NCBI GenBank assembly: GCA_964459635.1
Contig: CAYWMQ010000024.1
Location: 1-10,874 of the forward strand
Direction of reading: 5' to 3'
Source: CAYWMQ01 sp964459635
GTDB taxonomy: Bacteria; Patescibacteriota; Minisyncoccia; Phycocordibacterales; UBA12088
DNA: 10,874 nt
Shown: positions 1 to 4,677 of the stretch, one piece after another
How positions within the stretch are numbered: the stretch's first letter is position 1
Layout of the letters: each line of letters starts with the position of its first letter
Program-made: the position numbers and the translations under genes
Notes under the pieces: generated by a model
The model's input: only the letters and a program-made list of their open reading frames with translations
What the model was told of the DNA's origin: nothing
Database searches by the model: none

Positions 1-2
1 TT

Positions 3-108
3 CGGGGTATAGTACAGTGGTAGTACCCGCCTGCCGGCGGGCAGGTACACGCTTCGGGTGCGTGAGACTCCAGTTCGCAATTCTGAGATATAGCGGGTAC
101 CTCGACCG
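3..108 (+). pseudogene. disrupted tRNA-Pro(CGG) copy
   Basis: This is a near-exact copy of the intact tRNA-Pro at 129-202. Bases 1-25 equal 127-151 and bases 46-77 equal 152-183. Three insertions break it: 20 bases at 26-45 (a GC-rich palindrome between D arm and anticodon arm), CA at 78-79 inside the T loop, and 10 bases at about 86-95 in the 3' side of the T stem. The anticodon arm is untouched (CACGC, loop TTCGGGT, GCGTG) and the 7 bp acceptor stem still pairs with one G-T wobble (3-9 with 98-104). The T loop would be 9 rather than 7 bases and the 3' end reads ACCG instead of ACCA. It is therefore unlikely to be a working tRNA. GTACCCGC at 23-30 can pair perfectly with GCGGGTAC at 93-100, so an alternative fold exists. 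It may be a pseudogene or a retained tRNA-like RNA. Confidence 0.7.
26..45. repeat. 20-base GC-rich palindrome inserted in a tRNA copy
   Basis: CCCGCCTGCCGGCGGGCAGG folds on itself with one mismatch and one wobble. It sits exactly between GTAGTA and TACACGC, which are contiguous in the intact tRNA at 129-202, so this is a clean insertion. A degraded relative may lie at 379-400 (CCGGCAGCCCGACAGGGCGGGC region). Short palindromes of this composition are familiar to me from intergenic regions of Patescibacteria genomes. That resemblance is recall, not a search result. Confidence 0.65.
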
Positions 109-128
109 TCGGGGACAAAGATTACATT

Positions 129-202
129 CGGGGTATAGTACAGTGGTAGTATACACGCTTCGGGTGCGTGAGACTCCAGTTCGATTCTGGGTACCCCGAC
201 CA
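129..202 (+). tRNA. tRNA-Pro (anticodon CGG)
   Basis: The full cloverleaf can be drawn. The acceptor stem is CGGGGTA (129-135) with TACCCCG (192-198), all Watson-Crick. The D stem is GTAC/GTAT around AGTGGTA. The anticodon stem is CACGC (154-158) with GCGTG (166-170) around TTCGGGT, giving anticodon CGG at 161-163, which reads the proline codon CCG. The T stem is TCCAG/CTGGG around a 7-base TTCGATT loop. The discriminator is A199 and CCA is encoded at 200-202. The 5' C1 is typical of bacterial tRNA-Pro. A damaged copy lies directly upstream. Confidence 0.96.
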
Positions 203-208
203 CGATGG

Positions 209-299
209 GAAATTACAGGTACAAAATTACAGGACGGTTCGTTTTTTACTTTAAGGCTTGTGATTTGTTTGGAGCTTGATATTTTGGATTTGTAATTTC
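209..299. repeat. AT-rich imperfect inverted repeat between tRNA genes
   Basis: GAAATTACA at 209-217 is the exact reverse complement of TGTAATTTC at 291-299, and weaker similarity continues inward. AATTACAGG occurs twice in direct orientation near the left end (211-219 and 225-233). Read on the - strand, the right arm is a run of short CCAAA/TCAAG-like units, a style of degenerate repeat I associate with Patescibacteria intergenic DNA. No coding signal is seen. A weak promoter for the next tRNA pair may overlap the right end. Confidence 0.45.
269..296 (+). promoter_or_regulatory. possible promoter for the tRNA-Pro(GGG) pair
   Basis: TTGGAG at 269-274 and TGTAAT at 291-296 are separated by 16 bases, placing a start at about 303, just before the tRNA-like copy at 305. 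The -35 match is poor and the -10 is 5 of 6. It lies inside the AT-rich inverted repeat, so the match may be accidental. Confidence 0.25.
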
Positions 300-304
300 G
301 CTTT

Positions 305-391
305 CGGGCTGTAGTACAATGGTAGTAGCGACGCTCGAGGGTGCGTGTGAGCCCTGGGTTCGCAATTTCAAGGTAGTGCCGGCAGCCCGAC
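305..391 (+). pseudogene. degenerate tRNA-Pro(GGG)-like copy
   Basis: Bases 305-327 equal 412-434 of the intact tRNA-Pro(GGG), and 380-391 equal 472-483. The acceptor stem CGGGCTG (305-311) with CAGCCCG (383-389) is perfect and the D arm is unchanged. The middle has diverged. The anticodon arm keeps only ACGC/GCGT around an 8-base loop TCGAGGGT. The T loop has CA inserted after TTCG (363-364), at the same place as in the copy at 3-108, and about 10 extra bases (roughly 370-379) follow before CGG. No CCA follows (ACAG). An 8-base anticodon loop recalls frameshift-suppressor tRNA-Pro variants, but the broken T arm makes a translating tRNA unlikely. Confidence 0.6.
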
Positions 392-411
392 AGGGCGGGC
401 AAACAAAAAAA

Positions 412-485
412 CGGGCTGTAGTACAATGGTAGTATGCACGCATGGGGTGCGTGTGACCCGAGTTCGATTCTCGGCAGCCCGACCA
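412..485 (+). tRNA. tRNA-Pro (anticodon GGG)
   Basis: The cloverleaf is complete. The acceptor stem is CGGGCTG (412-418) with CAGCCCG (475-481), the D arm is GTAC-AATGGTA-GTAT, and the anticodon stem is CACGC (437-441) with GCGTG (449-453) around ATGGGGT. The anticodon is GGG at 444-446, reading CCC and CCU. The T stem is CCGAG/CTCGG around TTCGATT. The discriminator is A482 and CCA is at 483-485. The tspO start codon follows after only four bases, so 3' maturation of this tRNA would also set the 5' end of any tspO message read through from it. Confidence 0.96.
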
Positions 486-489
486 ACAT

Positions 490-972
490 ATGTTCAGTAC
501 CATACAGTGGGGTAAGCTTGTCCTTTCCGTGCTCGTAGCGCAATCTGCGGGGCTGATCGGCTCTTTCTTCACGGCCGACGCGGTACGCACGTGGTACGTG
601 ACGCTTGAAAAACCCTTCTTCACTCCTCCCTCTTGGGTTTTTGGGCCCGTGTGGACACTGCTCTATACCATGATGGGTGTGGCTCTTTACCTCGTGTGGG
701 TGCGAGCTCCGCAGAGTCGCCGCCGCACGTGGTGGCTGCGTCTTTTTCTTATACACCTCGCACTAAATGCGTACTGGAGCATATTATTTTTCGGCCAGAA
801 GCAGCTGTTCGGTGCGCTTATCGAGATAGCTGTTCTATGGGCTTTCATTGTGGTCCTCATAGGACTCGCTGCTAGCTTTGATAGGCGCGTGTCGCTCCTC
901 CTCGCTCCGTATCTCGTATGGGTATCTTTCGCGTCCGCACTCAACTACGAACTCTGGCGACTTAACAGGTAA
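490..972 (+). CDS. tspO: TspO/MBR family membrane protein
   Basis: The product has 160 residues, the usual size for TspO/MBR (bacterial homologue of the translocator/peripheral benzodiazepine receptor), a five-helix membrane protein that binds porphyrins and related ligands. The signature parts are present: WY at 35-36 followed by LEKPFFTPPSWVFGPVW (39-55), a GVALYLVW stretch near 63-70, N93 and W96-S97 in the middle helix, and the C-terminal PYLVWVSFASALN block (140-152). Five hydrophobic segments are visible. The start is the first ATG after tRNA-Pro(GGG), with no Shine-Dalgarno. It probably depends on read-through from the tRNA promoter, giving a nearly leaderless message. The next gene starts 10 bases after its stop. 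The exact ligand cannot be told from sequence. Confidence 0.93.
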   Translation: MFSTIQWGKLVLSVLVAQSAGLIGSFFTADAVRTWYVTLEKPFFTPPSWVFGPVWTLLYTMMGVALYLVWVRAPQSRRRTWWLRLFLIHLALNAYWSILFFGQKQLFGALIEIAVLWAFIVVLIGLAASFDRRVSLLLAPYLVWVSFASALNYELWRLNR

Positions 973-981
973 GCAAATTTT

Positions 982-1509
982 ATGCATTACAGTACAACTG
1001 CTCGCACTACATATCTTGCGGTATTCTTATTCGTAGTAGGCATCGCTGCCTCCATCGTGCTCGCACCGCCCCACGGCTTCAGTGGACCGCCTCCTCTTTC
1101 AACACTTACGGTCAGCTTGCTCTTCATGGGTTTCCACCTCGGCCTACTCCCCCTCGTGTCCGACCTCAGAGCGCCGGTTTGGGCGCGTGCATCAGGGTTT
1201 GGGTGGATTATCTTCGACAACGTGCTCGAAATTGCGGCGTTGTTCGGTGCCGGGCTTGCAGTTGTCGTGCCGTTGCGCTGGGGCATCCATGTGGCGTGTG
1301 CTACATGGATAGGCGGCACCGCTCTACAGCAACGCGGCGTGGTGCGTTGGGTGGGTGTTGTTGCAGCGCTTGCGCTTCTCATCACCACATTTGTAGGACC
1401 CTACCTTGGCGACCTAGTCACCGTAGCGCAGTCGACCGGTCCGTCCGCGGTGCTCTTTGCATTGTGGCTCGTACTCTCTGCGCGAGGTTTGACAACGCGT
1501 GCACAATAA
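982..1509 (+). CDS. unknown multi-pass membrane protein
   Basis: The product is a 175-residue, strongly hydrophobic protein that I do not recognise. About five or six membrane segments are visible, roughly at residues 11-28, 41-59, 72-98, 101-115, 119-139 and 153-167, with short loops and a short basic C-terminus. No catalytic motif or signal for a known family stands out; D79-N80 and E83 lie within or beside a hydrophobic stretch and could be functional. It starts 10 bases after the tspO stop, so the two are probably co-transcribed, which hints at a shared membrane-related role. The start ATG has no Shine-Dalgarno (AAATTTT precedes it). An antisense ORF over the same stretch looks like a shadow. 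Confidence 0.75.
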   Translation: MHYSTTARTTYLAVFLFVVGIAASIVLAPPHGFSGPPPLSTLTVSLLFMGFHLGLLPLVSDLRAPVWARASGFGWIIFDNVLEIAALFGAGLAVVVPLRWGIHVACATWIGGTALQQRGVVRWVGVVAALALLITTFVGPYLGDLVTVAQSTGPSAVLFALWLVLSARGLTTRAQ

Positions 1510-1555
1510 GCCACTTCGTCTGAGTTCCGCGAGCGGGCAGGCATCGCGATATTTG

Positions 1556-1579
1556 GTTGCACACCTCACTGAGTGCAAC
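1556..1579. repeat. 7 bp inverted repeat (hairpin or operator)
   Basis: GTTGCAC (1556-1562) and GTGCAAC (1573-1579) are perfect inverted copies around a 10-base loop. The site lies between the membrane protein gene and the promoter of the next gene. No T run follows, so an intrinsic terminator is doubtful. An operator for the gene at 1646 or a message-end hairpin is equally possible. Confidence 0.35.
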
Positions 1580-1629
1580 TAAGTCTGTGAGACGGCAGTC
1601 TCCGAAACATGTGCACACCCGCGGTAGAG

Positions 1630-1638
1630 TGGTACACT
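1630..1638 (+). promoter_or_regulatory. extended -10 promoter of a leaderless gene
   Basis: TGgTACACT at 1630-1638 is an extended -10 element. Seven bases separate it from the ATG at 1646, so transcription would begin at about the start codon itself. No convincing -35 is seen, which fits an extended -10 promoter. The same TGn-TATAG style recurs before atpB. Confidence 0.5.
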
Positions 1639-1645
1639 AGAATGC

Positions 1646-2626
1646 ATGTTCAGTTCGCGTCCACGCACGATACGTTTGGTGCTCCTGGGGCTTGTAGTGC
1701 TTTGCCTGCTGGCGGTGCTCTACGTAGCCTTCGGCGTCCGGCAAAGCGCCCATGCCCCCGCTTCCTTGGCAGAAGTGGCGGCGCTGCCGACCGATCCGAG
1801 GAGCGCCATATTTGAGGTGGCGGGTAAGGAGCTTGCGCTCAAGAACGGAACGGGAAGCGCGGATGACGTTACGGCCTCACTTATCGGTGATATCGTCTAC
1901 GGTGATCTGAACGATGATGGAACAGAAGATGCCGTCCTCCTGCTAGACGTATCCTCTCCTCAGTCTGCGCGTTCGCTCTACGTTGCCGCGGCTCTAAAGG
2001 AAGGGGAAGGCTATCTGGGCACCAACGCAGTCTCACTCAACATGCAGGATGTGCCGCGCGTTGATATAACAAACACTGTGCTGCGTGTGACCGATACCCA
2101 CACAGCGGGTGACGCACGTGCGGGCGACAGTGCACGCCACTTCATAGTCTCGGGAGCATACGTGCGCGAGGTTGACGTGAGAGAGGACGAGAGTGAGCTT
2201 ATGTTCGGCATTATGTCGCGCAGTGAAGATGGCTTGCGTTTTGAAGCGTGCGATGCGCGTACGTACGTTGTTGACACCAACTCACCTGCATTCGCCGCGC
2301 TTGAAGCGATAGCCGAGCAAAAGGCCCTGCAAAAGGACTCGCCCGCCGCCTTTTTGGCTGTACTTGGTGTGCATGCGACGAGCACGGGGGTTGAAGCTCC
2401 GAGCATAGCCGTACACACCATTGTGGCCGCGCCCTCCACACACAGCTGCCCTGCGAGTCCCAAGCCACAGGAGCGCGCCGCAGATACTGAAACGCTAGAA
2501 AAGCCTGTGACCGGCTCCGACACACCCGGCGTGGACCCATCAGATACGCCACTGGCGGTACCTCCGCCCCCACCCATGTCCGCTTTGCCGCAGGGCTTGA
2601 CAGATGCTGAAAGCGGCATAGAATGA
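1646..2626 (+). CDS. membrane-anchored protein with DxNxDG motif
   Basis: The product has 326 residues. It carries a short basic N-terminus, one membrane segment (about 11-31) and a large outer domain. Residues 86-99 read GDLNDDGTEDAVLL, an EF-hand-like or FG-GAP-like D-x-N-x-D-G-x-x-D loop, followed by LYVAAALKEGEGYLGTNAV (111-129). I associate that combination with conserved surface proteins of Patescibacteria of unknown function. A second part near 198-210 (FEACDARTYVVDT) has one of three cysteines (C20, C200, C268). The tail from about 262 is proline- and threonine-rich with PPPPPM at 306-311, probably a flexible linker. C20 is not in a lipobox, so it is anchored by the helix rather than lipidated. 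The start follows the -10 directly; the nearby ATG at 1642 is in another frame. Confidence 0.8.
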   Translation: MFSSRPRTIRLVLLGLVVLCLLAVLYVAFGVRQSAHAPASLAEVAALPTDPRSAIFEVAGKELALKNGTGSADDVTASLIGDIVYGDLNDDGTEDAVLLLDVSSPQSARSLYVAAALKEGEGYLGTNAVSLNMQDVPRVDITNTVLRVTDTHTAGDARAGDSARHFIVSGAYVREVDVREDESELMFGIMSRSEDGLRFEACDARTYVVDTNSPAFAALEAIAEQKALQKDSPAAFLAVLGVHATSTGVEAPSIAVHTIVAAPSTHSCPASPKPQERAADTETLEKPVTGSDTPGVDPSDTPLAVPPPPPMSALPQGLTDAESGIE

Positions 2627-2633
2627 CCTTACT

Positions 2634-2720
2634 ATGAAGTCTTTTTTACGAACGGCACTTTTCGGTCTACTACTAGCGCTTAGACTCGTGGAGGTCTCGT
2701 TTGTGCACGCGAAAAAGTAA
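2634..2720 (+). CDS. 28-residue signal-peptide-like small protein
   Basis: ATG at 2634 opens a 28-codon ORF seven bases after the previous stop. The peptide begins MKSFLRTALFGLLLALRL, then about ten more residues to VHAKK. It has a basic start, a hydrophobic core and VHA near the end, which resembles a signal peptidase I site but leaves only KK after it. It could be a tiny membrane peptide, the remnant of a longer secreted protein, or the leader peptide of an attenuator, because a strong hairpin follows at 2746-2772 and a gene at 2803. No Shine-Dalgarno is seen; coupling to the upstream gene is possible. Confidence 0.35.
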   Translation: MKSFLRTALFGLLLALRLVEVSFVHAKK

Positions 2721-2745
2721 ACAGTCTCACTTTTTACAGACACCA

Positions 2746-2780
2746 ACAAGCCCTCCACCATGGAGGGCTTGTATGTTCTT
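2746..2780 (+). terminator. strong hairpin, terminator or attenuator
   Basis: ACAAGCCCTCCA (2746-2757) and TGGAGGGCTTGT (2761-2772) form a perfect 12 bp stem with a three-base CCA loop. The tail ATGTTCTTTGTC is only moderately T-rich. It would end the transcript from 1646. Because no clear promoter is seen between it and the gene at 2803, partial read-through is possible. Confidence 0.7.
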
Positions 2781-2802
2781 TGTCGTACAGAGGGAGATAC
2801 TG

Positions 2803-3168
2803 ATGGGACATCCGGCTACCTTTGTCCAACTTCGTAGCTTGGCACGATTTCTTCGTGAAAGGCTTGACGCATCGCCAAACGCACGGCTTTTCGTAGTTGA
2901 ATGGAATGCTTCCGCAGGAGATGAGGCAGCATGTGAGCTCACGTACGCGTTACTGCGCGAGGTAGACATAACGGCACTTAGTCCGCAACATCTCATACTC
3001 GAATGGGCGGTTGGCAGAGAACTTGGGGCACTCGTGTGCTGTCTTTCGGAAGCGAAACCAAAAGTTCGTGTGCTGATATGCCCACCGGAGGTATGCGAAG
3101 CGCGCTACGCCGACTTTAAAGACGTCACGTCTATGGCCGAATATGCATACTTGACGTACAGTCCATAG
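2803..3168 (+). CDS. unknown soluble 121-residue protein
   Basis: The start at 2803 is chosen because AGGGAG at 2791-2796 is a good Shine-Dalgarno at normal spacing. The longer reading from 2701 would run through the hairpin and over the small ORF. The 121-residue product has no membrane segment or signal peptide. It looks like a mixed alpha/beta domain with strand-like stretches ARLFVVEWN (27-35), HLILEWAV and KVRVLICPP. It has three cysteines in the C-terminal half and a YLTYSP end. I recognise no family. Hairpins lie on both sides, so it appears to be a separate unit just ahead of the ATP synthase promoter. No functional link to the ATP synthase is evident. Confidence 0.7.
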   Translation: MGHPATFVQLRSLARFLRERLDASPNARLFVVEWNASAGDEAACELTYALLREVDITALSPQHLILEWAVGRELGALVCCLSEAKPKVRVLICPPEVCEARYADFKDVTSMAEYAYLTYSP

Positions 3169-3195
3169 GGTGTCTATAAACCCTCCCTGAGCCTA

Positions 3196-3226
3196 GACCT
3201 TGCATGTTGCAGGGTCTTTCTTTTTA
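3196..3226 (+). terminator. rho-independent terminator
   Basis: GACCTTGCA (3196-3204) pairs with TGCAGGGTC (3208-3216), 9 bp with one G-T wobble and a three-base loop. TTTCTTTTTA follows at once. This is a textbook intrinsic terminator, and it separates the upstream genes from the ATP synthase operon. Confidence 0.9.
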
Positions 3227-3237
3227 TCCGCGTGCCA

Positions 3238-3246
3238 TGCTATAGT
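3238..3246 (+). promoter_or_regulatory. extended -10 promoter of the atp operon
   Basis: TGcTATAGT at 3238-3246 is an extended -10 with 5 of 6 matches. Transcription would begin near 3252, leaving a leader of about 38 bases before the atpB ATG. The -35 region falls in the T run of the terminator just upstream and is poor. It is the only promoter candidate seen between the terminator and atpB. Confidence 0.65.
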
Positions 3247-3289
3247 GTGGCCATCCGCACGGTGGGCTGTCTTGTGCGTTGCACACACT

Positions 3290-4117
3290 ATGCATGAAGG
3301 AATACATATTGCCTTGAAGGCCGAGCAGATCTTCTCGCTTTTCGGCATTCCCGTAACAAACACCATGCTCATGAGCTGGCTCGTGATAGCGCTCTTGGTG
3401 TTCGTGGGCTGGCGGGTCGGCGGCTCTATCGCAAAGATACCAGGTAAGCTGCAAACCTTCTTTGAGACGCTTTTTTCTTTTCTTCTCGACTATATGGAAG
3501 AGGTGCTGGAGTCCCGCGCTCTTGCACTGCGCTTTTTCCCGCTGCTCACTACGCTCTTTCTTTTCATTTTGGTGGGCAACTGGGCCGGGCTTGTGCCCGG
3601 CATAAACTCCGTTCTTGTCACGCCACAACTCGAGGATGCGCACGCGGAAGAAGAAGTAGTGCCCGGGGATCCCATACATGCCGAAGCGGACGAAACACAC
3701 ACGGAAGAGGGTGCCGAACACGGCCCGGTATCGCTCATCTACCCTATATCCACAGACCTGAACGTGACGCTGGCGCTTGCCATTATCGCGTTTGTCGTGA
3801 TAGAAGTGGCCGGCGTGGCATACCTCGGCTTTTTCCACTACCTCGGCAAGTTTTTCAATTTCAGGAGTGTGATCGGATTTCTGGTGGGTATCATAGAACT
3901 CCTGTCGGAGCTAGCCCGCCTCATTTCTTTCTCGTTCCGTCTCTTTGGGAACATGTTCGCGGGAAAGACACTCATCCTTGTCGCGATGTTCTTTGTACCG
4001 TACCTTGTGCCCGTACCGCTCATGTTCTATGAGGTTTTCGTAGGCTTTATTCAGGCCTCGATATTCACGTTGCTCACCCTGTTCTTTATTAAGTTAGCGG
4101 TGAGCGAAGCACATTAA
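3290..4117 (+). CDS. atpB: ATP synthase subunit a (Fo)
   Basis: Subunit a forms the two proton half-channels beside the c-ring in the membrane. The product has 275 residues from ATG 3290; the upstream ATG at 3200 lies inside the terminator and ahead of the promoter. The core helix reads SFRLFGNMFAG, with R217 matching the essential Arg210 of E. coli. The E. coli Glu219/His245 pair appears here as K226/E248, and Q255 matches Gln252. PGINSV (103-108) ends the second helix. Residues 114-145 form an unusual acidic loop with 12 Asp/Glu and 4 His before ISTDLNVTLALAI. There is no Shine-Dalgarno. It is the first gene of the operon; an inverted-repeat element follows its stop. Confidence 0.95.
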   Translation: MHEGIHIALKAEQIFSLFGIPVTNTMLMSWLVIALLVFVGWRVGGSIAKIPGKLQTFFETLFSFLLDYMEEVLESRALALRFFPLLTTLFLFILVGNWAGLVPGINSVLVTPQLEDAHAEEEVVPGDPIHAEADETHTEEGAEHGPVSLIYPISTDLNVTLALAIIAFVVIEVAGVAYLGFFHYLGKFFNFRSVIGFLVGIIELLSELARLISFSFRLFGNMFAGKTLILVAMFFVPYLVPVPLMFYEVFVGFIQASIFTLLTLFFIKLAVSEAH

Positions 4118-4120
4118 CAA

Positions 4121-4245
4121 CACGGTACTAATCTACGAATTATGCGAATGCTACGAATGAATGACGATTGCCTGCGAGGTTCAATGCCGACCTCAGCGCG
4201 TATTCATTAGTTGCATTCGTACTACATTCGTTGATTAGTATCGTG
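4121..4245. repeat. inverted-repeat element A (MITE-like), atpB/atpE gap
   Basis: The left arm starts CACGGTACTAATCTACGAAT and the right arm ends ATTCGTTGATTAGTATCGTG; they are inverted copies over about 45 bases with a few mismatches and a one-base bulge. The ACGAAT or GCGAAT unit recurs at 4135, 4144 and 4153, about 9 bases apart, and is mirrored in the right arm. The centre (GAGGT...ACCTC) can form a small inner hairpin. It fills nearly the whole gap between the atpB stop and atpE. It belongs to the same family as 4517-4640 and 8054-8162. In RNA it would make a very long hairpin. There is no T run, so it is not a simple terminator, and no ORF lies inside. Confidence 0.9.
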
Positions 4246-4280
4246 ATATGTTATTAACCATTAACAATCATAAGAACCAT

Positions 4281-4508
4281 ATGGAACTCGAAGCAATGAA
4301 GACACTGTCGATGGCCTTGGTCGTAGGTATCGGCGTCATCGGCCCGGCTCTTGGTATCGGACACCTGGTAGGTAAGGCACTTGAAGCGATAGGGCGCAAC
4401 CCGGACGCATCCGGCAAGGTTACCACGACCATGTTTATTGGCGTCGCCTTCACCGAAGCGCTCGCCATTTTTGCGCTGGTGGTCGGCTTCATCATTAAGT
4501 TCACGTAA
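4281..4508 (+). CDS. atpE: ATP synthase subunit c (Fo ring)
   Basis: This is the proteolipid whose ring turns as protons pass. From ATG 4281 it has 75 residues, the usual size; an in-frame ATG at 4248 would add 11 residues and starts only two bases after the repeat element. Helix 1 is glycine-rich (GIGVIGPALGIG, 16-27), the polar loop is GRNPDA (38-43), and helix 2 carries the ion-binding Glu59 (GVAFTEALAIF). The sodium ligands of Ilyobacter-type c subunits are absent (Gln32, Ser66 and Thr67 correspond to I26, A60 and L61), so proton coupling is likely. Inverted-repeat elements flank it on both sides, which is notable because c is needed in about ten copies per complex. Confidence 0.95.
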   Translation: MELEAMKTLSMALVVGIGVIGPALGIGHLVGKALEAIGRNPDASGKVTTTMFIGVAFTEALAIFALVVGFIIKFT

Positions 4509-4516
4509 GCAGACAG

Positions 4517-4640
4517 CCCGATACCAATCAACGAATGTGTACGAATGCTGCCAATAAATGACGACGACGAGCTACGCAGAGCTCCATGCGTAGCAGTAAT
4601 TCATTCGTTGCATTCGCATAATTCGCAGATTAGTATCGTG
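4517..4640. repeat. inverted-repeat element B (MITE-like), atpE/atpF gap
   Basis: The left arm starts CCCGATACCAATCAACGAAT and the right arm ends ATTCGCAGATTAGTATCGTG, inverted over about 45 bases. The centre holds a perfect 8 bp hairpin GCTACGCA (4571-4578) with TGCGTAGC (4587-4594), unlike the centres of the other two copies. The terminal AGTATCGTG (4632-4640) is repeated at 4650-4658, just outside the element, which may be the stub of a second copy or an insertion scar. ACGAAT units lie at 4531 and 4541. The atpF ATG comes 37 bases after the element. Confidence 0.9.
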
Positions 4641-4677
4641 TCTTGGACAAGTATCGTGTAGCATAAGCAACTCGCAC

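Noticed and set aside
17..295. 92-codon + strand ORF over the tRNA region
   Set aside because: It runs through a tRNA copy, an intact tRNA gene and an AT-rich repeat. The composition is that of chance.
3..391. Introns in the two damaged tRNA copies
   Set aside because: The insertions are 2, 10 and 20 bases, too short for group I introns and without bulge-helix-bulge structure. CCA is also missing in both copies.
246..623. 125-codon - strand ORF over tRNA-Pro(GGG) and the start of tspO
   Set aside because: It covers a certain tRNA and a certain gene. Its last part is the translation of the AT-rich repeat.
2011..2619. 202-codon - strand ORF opposite the gene at 1646
   Set aside because: It is antisense and Ser/Ala-rich. 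The + strand product has a coherent membrane anchor and domain motifs.
3200..3289. Longer atpB start at ATG 3200
   Set aside because: That ATG lies in the terminator stem, upstream of the promoter at 3238-3246. The added residues do not resemble subunit a.
4121..4245. CRISPR-like array from repeated ACGAAT units
   Set aside because: The units are 6 bases at 9-10 base steps and mirrored in inverted arms. There are no repeat-spacer units of CRISPR size.
4281..4508. Sodium-coupled c subunit
   Set aside because: The Gln and Ser/Thr ligands of the sodium type are replaced by I26, A60 and L61. Only the carboxylate E59 remains.
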